The notes under the pieces were generated by a model that worked only from the letters and a program-made list of their open reading frames with translations, did not search any database and was not told the DNA's origin. From assembly GCA_900320585.1 (NCBI GenBank), contig ONSV01000027.1, positions 1-48,733 of the forward strand: a stretch of 48,733 bases of DNA, read 5' to 3'. This DNA is from an uncultured Prevotellaceae bacterium (GTDB lineage Bacteria; Bacteroidota; Bacteroidia; Bacteroidales; Bacteroidaceae). Numbering within the stretch: position 1 is the stretch's first letter; the number at the start of each line of letters is the position of its first letter. A program made the position numbers and the translations under genes. Positions 25,698 through 33,952 of the stretch are shown here, in pieces.

Positions 25698-25973
25698 ATG
25701 AAATTGTCCAAGGTTCTCCTCGTATCGTTCATAGCATTGTTCTTCACCGTCCTCGATGTCGCCGTTGACACGAGCGACCGGACCAGTATCATTTCTGTAG
25801 AGCAGTTGGCTTCGACAGCAAAGTCCTATCTGCACAATGTCTCTAACAATGTTGCCATCGCATACAACAATGTGAAAGACGACATCATGAGAGCCAACTA
25901 CAATACAAATATGAACAATGGTAAGGAACTTGCTTTCAACATGCAAGACCAATACCATGACTTCGATGACTGA
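25698..25973 (+). CDS. Small secreted protein of unknown function
   Basis: 91 residues. A hydrophobic signal-like N-terminus (MKLSKVLLVSFIALFFTVLDVAV) is followed by a polar mature part of about 65 residues rich in Asn, Asp and Ser, ending QYHDFDD. No cysteines and no recognised domain. A good promoter lies 83 nt upstream of the start, which supports it being a real gene despite its size. The next gene on the strand is the PL26-like protein 278 nt away, with repeat copy 3 between them. Confidence 0.6.
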   Translation: MKLSKVLLVSFIALFFTVLDVAVDTSDRTSIISVEQLASTAKSYLHNVSNNVAIAYNNVKDDIMRANYNTNMNNGKELAFNMQDQYHDFDD

Positions 25974-26066
25974 ATCTCCGTCTCCTTAGATTCGGAAAAA
26001 AAACCTGCTGGGATGATTTCTGCCTCTCCTCATTTTGTTGTGGATGGTGCACTTGGCTGTTAGATA

Positions 26067-26129
26067 CGGTACTGTCTGAACTCCTGAACTTCTGTAACTT
26101 CTGAACTCCTCTCAACTTGCAAAGTTGTG
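26067..26129 (+). repeat. Palindromic repeat element, right-half copy 3
   Basis: Contains TGTCTGAACTCCTGAACTTC, TGTAACTTCTGAACTCCTCT and CAACTTGCAAAGTTG, nearly identical to the right half of copy 2. The left half is absent. Confidence 0.75.
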
Positions 26130-26251
26130 TAATTCAAATTCGTACGATTTGTATCGATTTGTGCCGTCTTAACATTCCTTAAAGCGGGGAATTTGGTTTT
26201 CATCGTTTTTTTGCTTAAAATCGCAAAAATAATTCCCCTTCCCATCAGCAC

Positions 26252-29200
26252 ATGAGGCAAATTGTATGTTTGGCCTTTGCTCTGCTCAGCATGGCGGCAC
26301 AGGCGCAGTCGGCACTCAACAGCCGGCAGTTCAAGAAATATTGGTTTGTGGAGTCGGAGTCGCCCGACTATCGGGTGACATTTCATGGCGACACGTGCGA
26401 GATGCTTTCTCCCAAGGGCCTTACCCTTTGGCGGAAGCAGCGGATGCACGAGGGGCAGACAGTGGAGTACGACGCCTGTGTGGTGGACGAGGGGAAGGAG
26501 GGCGACCGCCTGAGCGACCTCAACTGCTTCTTCCTGGCCAGCGACCCCCATGCCCGTGACATCTGGGCAAGGGCGCAGTGGCGCAGCGGTATCTTCGTGC
26601 GCTGCTATACGTTGCAGATGTACTATCTCGGCTATGGTGGCAATCACAACACCACAACCCGTTTCCGCCGATACGATGGCGACGAGGCCGGTGTGGACGA
26701 TACTGCCCGTAGGCCCGCCATACTGAAGGAGTATACCGACACGGCCCATCTGCTGAGGGCCAACCACTGGTATCATGTGAAGATAGAGAGCAAGATGGGC
26801 CATACCCGGTTCTTCATCGATGGGGAATGCATCGTCGACTATTTCGACCCACAACCCCTGCGCGAGGGCTGGTTCGGCTTCCGCACCACATTGTCACGTA
26901 CGCGCATCACCAATTTCAGATGCTACGACACTCCAATGCTCGGCTATGGCTCTACGGGTGTGCCCCTGCACTGGCTCGATGGCACCCCGCAAGAGGCACA
27001 GCCGGTGAGTTTCGGCATACCCTTCGCCCAGGGCGAGTTGCTTGATGTGGGCACCCTTACGCTGAATCACGACATCGCCACCGACACCTGGGTGAATGCC
27101 ACGTGGCCCGACGGGTCGGTGAAATGGGCCGGCGTGGCTGCTGTGGTGCCCGGGAATACCGATGACCTGAGGGTTGTGAGACGGACAGCGAAGAACAAGG
27201 ATGGTGCCTTGGCCGTGAGCGAGGATGCCATGCATATCACCGTGCGCGCCGGACGGCTCACGGCATGGCTATCGAAACAGGGTGGAGCATTGTTCGACAG
27301 CCTCTCGCTCGATGGCCGTAGGGTGGGGGGCACAGCCTTGCTCACCGCCTCGGCCAATGATACCGGGTATTCCTCGTGGGTAAGGAAGATGACCGTGGAA
27401 CGCCAGGGCCGCGTGTGTGCCGTGGTCAGGGTTGAGGGCGTACACCGGTCAGCCGACCGCGAGTGGCTGCCCTTTGTGGTAAGGCTTTATTTCTACGCTG
27501 GCAGCGAACAGGTGCGCATGGTGCACACCTTCGTCTACGACGGCGACCAGCAACGCGATATGATCACCTCTTTGGGCATAAGGCTGAAAGTGCCGATGCG
27601 ACAACCTGCTTACAACCAGCACGTGGCGTTTGCCACCGGAGACGGTGGCGTTTGGGCCGAGCCCGTGCAGGTGCTCGAGGCCGGCAGCGACCGCTCTCGC
27701 CTGCGGGCAATGCAGATGGCTGGCAGCCATATCAGTGCCGACGATATTCCCCCCAGGGCACGCCCGATGCTTGCCGACTGGGCACAGTGGGATGGTTACC
27801 GGCTCTCACAGCTCGCCGACAACTCTTTCTCCATCCGCAAGAGGGCCACTGCTGTGAGTCCATGGCTGGGCACGCTGACGGGTGTCCGCTCTCCCGGATA
27901 TGCTTTCGTGGGCGACACCCAGGGCGGTCTGGGCGTGGCGCTGAAGGACTTCTGGCAGTCGTATCCCTCGACCATAGAAGTGAGCAAGGCGCGCTCCGAT
28001 GAGGCCGAACTGACCTTGTGGCTGTGGAGTCCGGAGGCGGAGCCGATGAACCTCTGCCATTACGACACCGTTCCCCATGGCCTGCGCGCCAGCTACGAGG
28101 ATGTGCAGGAGGGCTTGAGCACGCCCTATGGCATCGCCCGCACCAGTGTGGTGTGGCTCCTCCCGCAGACAGCCTATGGCGGCAAGGCTCAGGTGGCTGC
28201 CGACGCACGCCGGTTGACCGCCGATGCGCGGCTGCTTCCCACACCGGAGTATCTCTACGAGAAACGCGCTTTCGGCATCTGGTCGCTGCCCCAGGGCGAC
28301 AATGACGTGGAGCGCCGCCTCAACCAGTACGTCGATTTCTACAAGAATGCCATCGACCAACAGAAATGGTATGGCTTCTGGAACTATGGCGACATAATGC
28401 ATGCTTACGACATCGACCGTCATTCCTGGCGCTACGATGTGGGAGGCTATGCCTGGGACAATACCGAACTGGCCACGCCCATGTGGCTCTGGTACAACTT
28501 CCTGCGCACGGGCAAGGCCGACATCTGGAGGATGGCAGAGGCCATGACACGCCACAACAGCGAGGTCGACACCTATCACATCGGACCTCTCGCCCCCTTG
28601 GGCAGCCGCCATAACGTGAGCCACTGGGGCTGTGGGGCCAAGGAGGCACGCATCAGTCAGGCGGCTTTCAGCCGGTTCTATTATTACCTCACCACCGATG
28701 AGCGCACGGGCGACCTGATGACCGCTCAAGTGGATGCCGACACCTTGCTCTACCATCTCGACCCGATGAGGTTGGCCGAACCACGCGAGAAATTCCCGTG
28801 CAGTGCGCCGGCACGCCTCCGGGTGGGACCCGACTGGCTCGCCTATGCCGGCAACTGGATGACCGAATGGGAACGGACGGGCAACCTGAGGTATCGCGAC
28901 AAGATTCTGGAAGGCATGCGCTCCATCGCCGCTCTGCCCGATGGCGTTTTCACGGGCAACCTGGCCAAGGGTTATGACCCCGCTACCGGACGGCTGTCGT
29001 ATGACGGCGACCCCGCCCTGCGCTCCACCAATCATCTGCTCTCCATCATGGGCGGCTTCGAGGTGATGAACGAACTGCTGCCGCTGACCGAGCCGACGCC
29101 GTTTGCCGCCACTTGGCTCGACCTCGCACGGCGCTACAAGCAGATGGCACTTGAAGTCCGGCACAACACGTTCCCGGTGCGACGCCTCGAGGCCTACGCG

Positions 29201-29413
29201 GCATGGCACGACCGCGATGCCGCACGGATGGCTGCCACATGGCAGGCACTCTGGCGACAGGCCGACCATGGCCTGAGGCTGCCCGACGCACCCACACGGC
29301 TGTTGCCGCCCGATGTGCCCATGCCCCTCGACGAACTGCCTAGACTGAGCACCAACAATGCTGCCCTCTGGAGCCTCGATGCCATCTATATGCTCGAGGT
29401 CATCAATCCCTGA
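26252..29413 (+). CDS. PcRGLX/YetA-like exo-rhamnogalacturonan lyase family protein (PL26-type) with N-terminal lectin-like domain
   Basis: 1053 residues, signal peptide MRQIVCLAFALLSMAAQA. Residues about 20-225 look like a DUF6250-type concanavalin-like sandwich (SDLNCFFLASDP, HWYHVKIES, GWFGFRTTLSRTRI). From about 235 the PcRGLX/YetA architecture follows: a RIFT-barrel-like domain with TWVNATWPDGSVKWAG, a central beta-sandwich, and an alpha/alpha toroid (about 680-1050, KWYGFWNYGDIMHAYD, SHWGCGAKE, STNHLLSIMGG). The founding fungal PcRGLX removes unsaturated disaccharides from RG-I exolytically. Many bacterial relatives are uncharacterised, so lyase activity here is likely but unproven. It fits the arabinan-oriented GH51 and GH127 neighbours. 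No strong promoter is seen directly upstream, and repeat copies lie on both sides of the gene. Confidence 0.78.
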   Translation: MRQIVCLAFALLSMAAQAQSALNSRQFKKYWFVESESPDYRVTFHGDTCEMLSPKGLTLWRKQRMHEGQTVEYDACVVDEGKEGDRLSDLNCFFLASDPHARDIWARAQWRSGIFVRCYTLQMYYLGYGGNHNTTTRFRRYDGDEAGVDDTARRPAILKEYTDTAHLLRANHWYHVKIESKMGHTRFFIDGECIVDYFDPQPLREGWFGFRTTLSRTRITNFRCYDTPMLGYGSTGVPLHWLDGTPQEAQPVSFGIPFAQGELLDVGTLTLNHDIATDTWVNATWPDGSVKWAGVAAVVPGNTDDLRVVRRTAKNKDGALAVSEDAMHITVRAGRLTAWLSKQGGALFDSLSLDGRRVGGTALLTASANDTGYSSWVRKMTVERQGRVCAVVRVEGVHRSADREWLPFVVRLYFYAGSEQVRMVHTFVYDGDQQRDMITSLGIRLKVPMRQPAYNQHVAFATGDGGVWAEPVQVLEAGSDRSRLRAMQMAGSHISADDIPPRARPMLADWAQWDGYRLSQLADNSFSIRKRATAVSPWLGTLTGVRSPGYAFVGDTQGGLGVALKDFWQSYPSTIEVSKARSDEAELTLWLWSPEAEPMNLCHYDTVPHGLRASYEDVQEGLSTPYGIARTSVVWLLPQTAYGGKAQVAADARRLTADARLLPTPEYLYEKRAFGIWSLPQGDNDVERRLNQYVDFYKNAIDQQKWYGFWNYGDIMHAYDIDRHSWRYDVGGYAWDNTELATPMWLWYNFLRTGKADIWRMAEAMTRHNSEVDTYHIGPLAPLGSRHNVSHWGCGAKEARISQAAFSRFYYYLTTDERTGDLMTAQVDADTLLYHLDPMRLAEPREKFPCSAPARLRVGPDWLAYAGNWMTEWERTGNLRYRDKILEGMRSIAALPDGVFTGNLAKGYDPATGRLSYDGDPALRSTNHLLSIMGGFEVMNELLPLTEPTPFAATWLDLARRYKQMALEVRHNTFPVRRLEAYAAWHDRDAARMAATWQALWRQADHGLRLPDAPTRLLPPDVPMPLDELPRLSTNNAALWSLDAIYMLEVINP

Positions 29414-29449
29414 GGCACAACACCGATGGACAGTCCAAGATAGTCTCTA

Positions 29450-29527
29450 ATGGCTGTTGGCTGTGGTAATGTCTGAACTTATGAACTTCTGTAACTTCTG
29501 AACTCCTCTCAACTTGCCAAAGTTGAG
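29450..29527 (+). repeat. Palindromic repeat element, right-half copy 4
   Basis: GCTGTGGTAATGTCTGAACT, then ATGAACTTCTGTAACTTCTG and AACTCCTCTCAACTTGCC, closing with AAAGTTGAG. Almost identical to copy 2 positions 25224-25291. The left portion is diverged or missing. Confidence 0.75.
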
Positions 29528-29566
29528 TACATATTTTCACATATTTCTGTAAAAACAGCCCGAAAA

Positions 29567-29598
29567 TTGTCATTTTCCAATTTTATTGCGTATTTTTG
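29567..29598 (+). promoter_or_regulatory. Promoter of the paaI-paaK-ACT operon
   Basis: TTG (29567-29569), 21-nt spacer, TATTTTTG (29591-29598), 27 nt before the thioesterase ATG. Confidence 0.7.
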
Positions 29599-29625
29599 CG
29601 GCGTTTTTATAGAAAAGTGTGATTT

Positions 29626-30036
29626 ATGACTATCAAAGAGTATTTCGAAGGCGACAGGTTTGCCATGGATGCGGGCATCGTCATCGACGAGATTGGCGAG
29701 GGCTATGCACGGCTCCATATGATGGTCGACGAGCGTCACCTCAACGGCGCCGGATGGTGCCAGGGAGGGGCCATGTTCACTCTGGCCGACCTGGCTTTCG
29801 CATGTGCCACCAACTCGCATGGCAAAGACACGGTCACGGTGTCGGCCAACATCACCTTGCTGCGGGGCGCAGCGCCTGGCACCATGCTCATTGCTGAGGC
29901 CCGCGAGATGTTCGACCACAAGACCTTGCCCTTCGGAGAGGTGAGGATTACCGATGACAATGGCCAACTGGTGGCCGTGATGACCTCGAGTGGCTATCGC
30001 CGCCACAACGCCCCACCATTGGAGTTCGAGAAATAG
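29626..30036 (+). CDS. PaaI-family hotdog acyl-CoA thioesterase
   Basis: 136 residues, one hotdog domain, cytoplasmic. Family members hydrolyse phenylacetyl- or other aryl/acyl-CoA thioesters. The conserved active-site segment reads NGAGWCQGGAMFTLADLAF, where most members have HGG and this one has QGG; the following Asp is kept. The pattern TVSANITLLRGA is the usual central strand. The gene is first in an operon with a phenylacetate-CoA ligase-like gene (34 nt to its first in-frame ATG) and an ACT protein, pointing to aryl-CoA turnover. It has its own promoter. Confidence 0.87.
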   Translation: MTIKEYFEGDRFAMDAGIVIDEIGEGYARLHMMVDERHLNGAGWCQGGAMFTLADLAFACATNSHGKDTVTVSANITLLRGAAPGTMLIAEAREMFDHKTLPFGEVRITDDNGQLVAVMTSSGYRRHNAPPLEFEK

Positions 30037-30070
30037 TAGCTCACTGCCAACACTGCCTTATCGTGAGAAG

Positions 30071-31252
30071 ATGCAGGCCATGGACCTCAGTCCGGCCGAC
30101 ATCGAAACCATCGAGGACATCGTGAAACTGCCGTTCACCACCAAGCAGGACCTGCGCGACAACTATCCCTACGGACTGCAGGCAGCCGCTCCCTCAGAGA
30201 TCGTGCGTGTGCACGCCTCGTCGGGCACCACGGGCAACCCCACTATCGTGGGCTACACCCGCCGCGACCTTGAGGTGTGGGCCGAGGGCATGGCACGCGC
30301 CCTCACGGCCTATGGCGTGAGAAAAGGTGACACCTTCTCCGTATCTTACGGATATGGTCTCTTCACCGGCGGACTGGGCGCACACTATGGCGTGGAGCGC
30401 ATAGGCGCCGCCGTGGTGCCGGCTTCCACCGGAAACACCGAGAAGCACCTCAAGCTCATCAAGGACCTTGGCGTGTCGGGCATCGCCTGCACACCCTCCT
30501 ATGCCCTCTACCTGGCCGAGACCATGGAGCGGATGGGCATCAGGAAAGAGGACCTCAACCTGCGTATCGGAGCCTTCGGCGCCGAGCCCTGGACGGAGAA
30601 TATGCGACAGGAGATTCAGGAGCGACTCGGCGTGAAAGGCTACAACCTCTACGGCCTGAGCGAGGTGTGCGGACCGGGCGTGTCGTATGAGTGCGAGGCA
30701 CAGAACGGGTCGCATATCTGCGAAGACCATTTCTATCCCGAGATCATCAATCCCGAGACCTTGCAACCACTGCCCTTCGGAGAGACTGGCGAACTGGTGT
30801 TCACCACACTCACCAAAGAGGGTATGCCGCTGCTCAGATACCGCACCCGCGACCTCTGCACGCTCATGGGCGGCACCTGCTCGTGTGGCCGCACGTCGGT
30901 GAGGATGGGAAGGGTGATGGGGCGTTCCGACGACATGCTCATCATCCGAGGCATCAACGTCTTCCCGTCACAGGTAGAGAGCGTCATCCTCTCCATGGCA
31001 GAGTTTGAGCCGAGATACATGATCGTGGTCGACCGAAAGAACAACCTCGACACCATGCAGGTGCAGGTAGAGGTGCGCAAGAACTTCTTCAACGACGACA
31101 TCGGACAGATGTTCCAGATGCGGAAGGCACTGGCCGACAAACTCAAGAGCGTCATCTCCATCAAGGCCGACGTGAAACTGATGGAGCCGGGAAGCATCGA
31201 GAGAAGCCAGGGCAAGTCGGTGCGCGTGATAGACAAGAGAAACCTGAAATAG
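30071..31252 (+). CDS. paaK: Phenylacetate-CoA ligase, N-terminally truncated
   Basis: Activates aryl acids with ATP and CoA (AMP-forming). 393 residues from the first in-frame ATG; the family usually has about 430. Seen motifs: SSGTTGNPTIVGYT (AMP-binding P-loop), GAEPWT, YGLSEVCGPG, GELVFTTL, RYRTRD and the hinge MLIIRGINVFPSQVE. The usual first 35-40 residues are absent. The last piece of the family N-terminus (LPYREKM) is encoded just before the ATG, and VAHCQH, resembling the preceding family segment, lies in another frame at 30036-30053. That suggests a deletion plus a frameshift at the junction with the thioesterase gene. The core domain is intact, so activity may persist. ACT-domain gene follows after 21 nt, the usual Bacteroidota pairing. 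Confidence 0.85.
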   Translation: MQAMDLSPADIETIEDIVKLPFTTKQDLRDNYPYGLQAAAPSEIVRVHASSGTTGNPTIVGYTRRDLEVWAEGMARALTAYGVRKGDTFSVSYGYGLFTGGLGAHYGVERIGAAVVPASTGNTEKHLKLIKDLGVSGIACTPSYALYLAETMERMGIRKEDLNLRIGAFGAEPWTENMRQEIQERLGVKGYNLYGLSEVCGPGVSYECEAQNGSHICEDHFYPEIINPETLQPLPFGETGELVFTTLTKEGMPLLRYRTRDLCTLMGGTCSCGRTSVRMGRVMGRSDDMLIIRGINVFPSQVESVILSMAEFEPRYMIVVDRKNNLDTMQVQVEVRKNFFNDDIGQMFQMRKALADKLKSVISIKADVKLMEPGSIERSQGKSVRVIDKRNLK

Positions 31253-31273
31253 TTCACCCCAAAACCTAAAATC

Positions 31274-31672
31274 ATGACAAAACAAATATCACTGTTCCTT
31301 GAGAACAAGAACGGCCGTATCAGCGAGGTGGCAAGGACGCTTGGCGAGAACGGCATCAATATGAAAGCATTCTCGATGACCGAGACTCCCGATTTCGGTA
31401 TCCTCCGTATCGTGGTGTCCGACCTGGAAAAAGCCGTGGTGGTGCTCAACGACGCCAATTTCGCCGTCTCCATCACCGACGTGGTGTGTATCGAATGCTC
31501 CGACCGGCCCGGGGCCTTGGCCGACGTGCTCGGATGCCTCGCCTCAGAGGATATCGGCATCAACTACATGTATGCTTTCTCGGAGGGCAGCGTGGCGAAA
31601 TTTGTCATCAAACCTGCCGACATAGAGAAATGCGAGGCCGCGCTCAACAAAGCGGGCTGCACCATCGTGTAA
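31274..31672 (+). CDS. Tandem ACT-domain protein
   Basis: 132 residues with two ACT domains (about 3-65, ISLFLENKNGRISEVARTLG, and 68-132, CIECSDRPGALADVLGCL). ACT domains bind amino acids and regulate enzymes. In many Bacteroidota and other anaerobes a protein of exactly this type follows phenylacetate-CoA ligase, and it presumably senses an aromatic or branched-chain amino acid. Cytoplasmic. Last gene of the operon; a hairpin with a T-tract begins 22 nt after its stop. Confidence 0.9.
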   Translation: MTKQISLFLENKNGRISEVARTLGENGINMKAFSMTETPDFGILRIVVSDLEKAVVVLNDANFAVSITDVVCIECSDRPGALADVLGCLASEDIGINYMYAFSEGSVAKFVIKPADIEKCEAALNKAGCTIV

Positions 31673-31694
31673 AGGATCGATGAGGACAAACGAT

Positions 31695-31727
31695 AAATGG
31701 TGCTCCACGTCGGGGCACCATTTTTTT
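31695..31727 (+). terminator. Rho-independent terminator of the paaK operon
   Basis: AAATGGTGC / GCACCATTT stem with an 11-nt loop, followed by a run of seven T (31721-31727). Confidence 0.85.
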
Positions 31728-31775
31728 GAAGTACGGGCCACGTAAGGGATTCCCCCGGTCCGACGGCCTTCAAGC

Positions 31776-31808
31776 AAAAACGACCCGCCACAAGGTAGGT
31801 CGTTTTTT
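31776..31808 (-). terminator. Hairpin terminator of candidate small RNA 1
   Basis: 10-bp stem AAAAACGACC / GGTCGTTTTT with a 12-nt loop. A/T runs on both sides make it usable in both directions. Confidence 0.7.
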
Positions 31809-31867
31809 GTTCACAGCAAGGGCTAAATTACTGCTTCTTAAACACTATACACAAACATTATGAATCA
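31776..31867 (-). ncRNA. Candidate small RNA 1
   Basis: A leftward promoter at 31903-31873 predicts a start near 31867. The transcript would end about 90 nt later at a hairpin, AAAAACGACC / GGTCGTTTTT (31785-31776 and 31807-31798), followed by T residues on the leftward strand. No ORF of useful length. The 5' part (CACATGATTCATAATGTTTG) resembles that of candidate 2. Predicted only. Confidence 0.45.
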
Positions 31868-31872
31868 TGTGG

Positions 31873-31903
31873 CAAAGTTACACACTTCGCTCCGGCCTTG
31901 CAA
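31873..31903 (-). promoter_or_regulatory. Leftward promoter of candidate small RNA 1
   Basis: Reverse strand TTG (31903-31901), exactly 20-nt spacer, TAACTTTG (31880-31873). No annotated leftward gene follows it for many kilobases. Confidence 0.65.
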
Positions 31904-31999
31904 TACCTAAAAATAGGGTTTTGTGCCAATACCAAGAAATGAGGATGGCTTTTTTCTTCTTTTTTTTACAATAATCACGCACGTTTCAGAATTATTGTG

Positions 32000-32007
32000 T
32001 ATTTTTG
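32000..32007 (+). promoter_or_regulatory. Predicted -7 box for the PH-domain/M48/NfeD/SPFH operon
   Basis: TATTTTTG, 69 nt before the first gene. The -33 is weak. Confidence 0.5.
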
Positions 32008-32076
32008 CTGATGATTCCCATGACCGATGCCTGACGTCGGAAAGGGTCGGAATAAACACTTTAATCGTTCAGAAAC

Positions 32077-32580
32077 ATGTCATTTATCACAAAAAACCTG
32101 ATGGAGGGCGAACATGTGGTCTGCGAGGCCAGGTTCCACTATATGCTCTATTGGCTGCCCATGCTTCTGGTGCTGGTGGCAGTGGTGCTGCCCTTCCTTT
32201 CAATAGGCGAGGACACCTTGAAATATCGCCTCATCTTCAGTGCCGTATTCCTCGTGCTCGCCGCACTTTGGGCCATCATCATCAACAACGGCAAGCGCTT
32301 CATCCTCACCAATAAGCGCATCATCCTCAAGACGGGCATCATTCAACGCGACTCCAACGAACTGATGCTGCGCAAGTGCGAGGGCATCAAGGTGACGCAG
32401 AGCATCTTGGGGCGCCTGCTCAACTATGGCCATGTGATGGTGACCACCGGCGAGGTGATCGATACCTTCAAGTATATCTACAACCCCATGGCATTCAGCA
32501 CCAAGGTGAACGAGCAAATCGACAAAATCAGTGCTGGTGTCGCTGCTCCTGCTTCCGAAGAGAAACATCTAACCAAATAA
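32077..32580 (+). CDS. Bacterial PH-domain (YdbS/YdbT-like) membrane protein
   Basis: 167 residues. Two membrane segments (about 23-45 and 52-69; MLYWLPMLLVLVAVVLPFL and LIFSAVFLVLAALWAIII) are followed by a bacterial PH domain (about 72-150) with RFILTNKRIILKTGIIQRDS and the typical GRLLNYGHVMVTTGE. The PH domain faces the cytoplasm. Function is unknown; such proteins often sit with membrane-quality-control genes. It is first in a compact operon with M48 peptidase (11-nt gap), NfeD and SPFH. Confidence 0.88.
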   Translation: MSFITKNLMEGEHVVCEARFHYMLYWLPMLLVLVAVVLPFLSIGEDTLKYRLIFSAVFLVLAALWAIIINNGKRFILTNKRIILKTGIIQRDSNELMLRKCEGIKVTQSILGRLLNYGHVMVTTGEVIDTFKYIYNPMAFSTKVNEQIDKISAGVAAPASEEKHLTK

Positions 32581-32591
32581 ACCATAAAATC

Positions 32592-33473
32592 ATGAAAACA
32601 AGAAAATACTTGTCGCTGGTGGTGGCCGTACTTATCCTGGCCGCCTGCGGCACCTCAAGAATCGTGCCTGTGACCGGACGAAAGCAGTCGGTCTACAGCG
32701 ATAATGCCGAAATCCTCACGTCGAGCTTCTCCGAATACAAGAACTTCGTGAACACGGCCAAGCTCTCCACCAATGCCAACAACACCGCCATGGTGAAGCG
32801 CGTCGGGCAGAAACTGGCCACCGCCGTGGAAACCTATCTCCGCAACAATGGCTATGAGGCCGAAGTGCAGAACTACAACTGGGAGTTCAACCTCGTGCAA
32901 GACAATCAGGTGAATGCTTTCTGCATGCCCGGCGGAAAAATCGTGGTCTACGAGGGACTGCTGCCCGTCACGCAGACCGAGGCGGCTCTTGCCATCGTGC
33001 TCGGGCATGAGATAGCCCATGCCGTGGCCTACCACTCGTCGGAGCAATACCAGAAACAAATCAAGCAGCAGACCATCGGACAGGTGGCCGGTGCCGTACT
33101 TACCAGTGCCGGAATGGGAACCAACACGGCCTCCACGCTGTCTGCCCTCTACGGACTGGGCTCACAGATGGCCACGCTCAAGTATTCGCGCGACAACGAG
33201 ACCGAGGCCGACCATATCGGACTTATCTTTGCTGCCATGGCCGGCTACAACCCCAATGAGGCCATTACCTTCTGGCAGCGCATGTCTGCCTCGAGCAACA
33301 ACTCCACCCCGGCTTTCCTCAGCACCCATCCCACCGATGCCCAGCGCATCGCCAACATCAAGAAAATCTTGCCTGAGGCGCTGAAATATTACAAGAAGAG
33401 TGGCGCTGCCACTTCTACCAGCGGCAAGAAGGCCACCACGCCCAAAACCACGAAAACCATCCGCATCAAATAG
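32592..33473 (+). CDS. M48-family metallopeptidase lipoprotein
   Basis: 293 residues from the ATG at 32592, with lipobox LAAC (Cys19). Zinc motif H139-E140-x-x-H143 in GHEIAH, and a downstream NETEADHIG providing the third ligand. It belongs to the M48B/LoiP-like periplasmic group and likely degrades damaged envelope proteins. The C-terminal tail (about 270-293) is rich in Ser, Thr and Lys. Longer frames upstream run through the PH gene and are not credible. 11 nt after the PH gene, 9 nt before NfeD. Confidence 0.9.
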   Translation: MKTRKYLSLVVAVLILAACGTSRIVPVTGRKQSVYSDNAEILTSSFSEYKNFVNTAKLSTNANNTAMVKRVGQKLATAVETYLRNNGYEAEVQNYNWEFNLVQDNQVNAFCMPGGKIVVYEGLLPVTQTEAALAIVLGHEIAHAVAYHSSEQYQKQIKQQTIGQVAGAVLTSAGMGTNTASTLSALYGLGSQMATLKYSRDNETEADHIGLIFAAMAGYNPNEAITFWQRMSASSNNSTPAFLSTHPTDAQRIANIKKILPEALKYYKKSGAATSTSGKKATTPKTTKTIRIK

Positions 33474-33482
33474 GAAGAAGAC

Positions 33483-33941
33483 ATGATAGATTATCTCACA
33501 CAACACGTCTGGCTCATCTGGATCCTGGTGTCCGTGATATGCCTGATACTGGAACTGGGGTCGGGCGACCTTTTCATCCTGTGCTTCGCCATTGGCGCAC
33601 TGGGTGCCTCTTTCACCGCCGCCCTCGGACTGGGACTGATTCCGCAGCTCATCGTGCTGGCCATCTGCTCGCTGCTGAGTATCTATTTCATCAGGCCTGT
33701 GGCGCTGCGCTACCTGCACCGCAACGACGAGAACCGCGTGAGCAATGCCGATGCCCTGATGGGGCGCATCGGACATGTGTCGCAAACCATCGAAGCCGGT
33801 GACTACGGCAGGGTGGCCATCGACGGCGACGACTGGAAGGCCGTGGCTGCCAATGGCGAGCGCATCGAGAAAGGAGAGAAAGTGAAGGTGGTGGGCCGTG
33901 AAAGTATCATCATCACCGTAGAAAAAGTAGAAAATCAATAA
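33483..33941 (+). CDS. NfeD-family membrane protein
   Basis: 152 residues of the short NfeD type: membrane segments at about 9-28, 32-50 and 52-70, then a soluble OB-fold (about 90-148) with DALMGRIGHVSQTIEAGDYG and KGEKVKVVGRESIIITVEKV. Short NfeD proteins pair with SPFH proteins to build membrane microdomain assemblies. The SPFH gene begins 11 nt downstream, exactly that pairing. Confidence 0.92.
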   Translation: MIDYLTQHVWLIWILVSVICLILELGSGDLFILCFAIGALGASFTAALGLGLIPQLIVLAICSLLSIYFIRPVALRYLHRNDENRVSNADALMGRIGHVSQTIEAGDYGRVAIDGDDWKAVAANGERIEKGEKVKVVGRESIIITVEKVENQ

Positions 33942-33952
33942 ATACCAATATT

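Larger units (their letters stand above)
31673..32076. other. 404-nt gap with terminators and a candidate antisense-oriented sRNA
   Basis: From left to right: paaK-operon terminator, second hairpin (31776-31808), leftward promoter (31873-31903), and a rightward TATTTTTG (32000-32007) for the PH-domain operon. No protein-coding gene is seen. Confidence 0.7.

Noticed and set aside
26060-26203. 47-codon leftward ORF (MKTKFPALRNVKT...) with a TATTTTTG box at 26224-26231
   Set aside because: The second half is translated repeat copy 3, no -33 is present and there is no sign of conservation. Chance ORF seems likelier.
29990-30070. In-frame upstream start for the phenylacetate-CoA ligase
   Set aside because: It overlaps the thioesterase coding region and gives a Pro/Ser/His-rich stretch unrelated to the family N-terminus until LPYREKM.
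31728-31775. tRNA-like fragment between two hairpins
   Set aside because: No cloverleaf, no T-loop sequence and no anticodon stem could be drawn.
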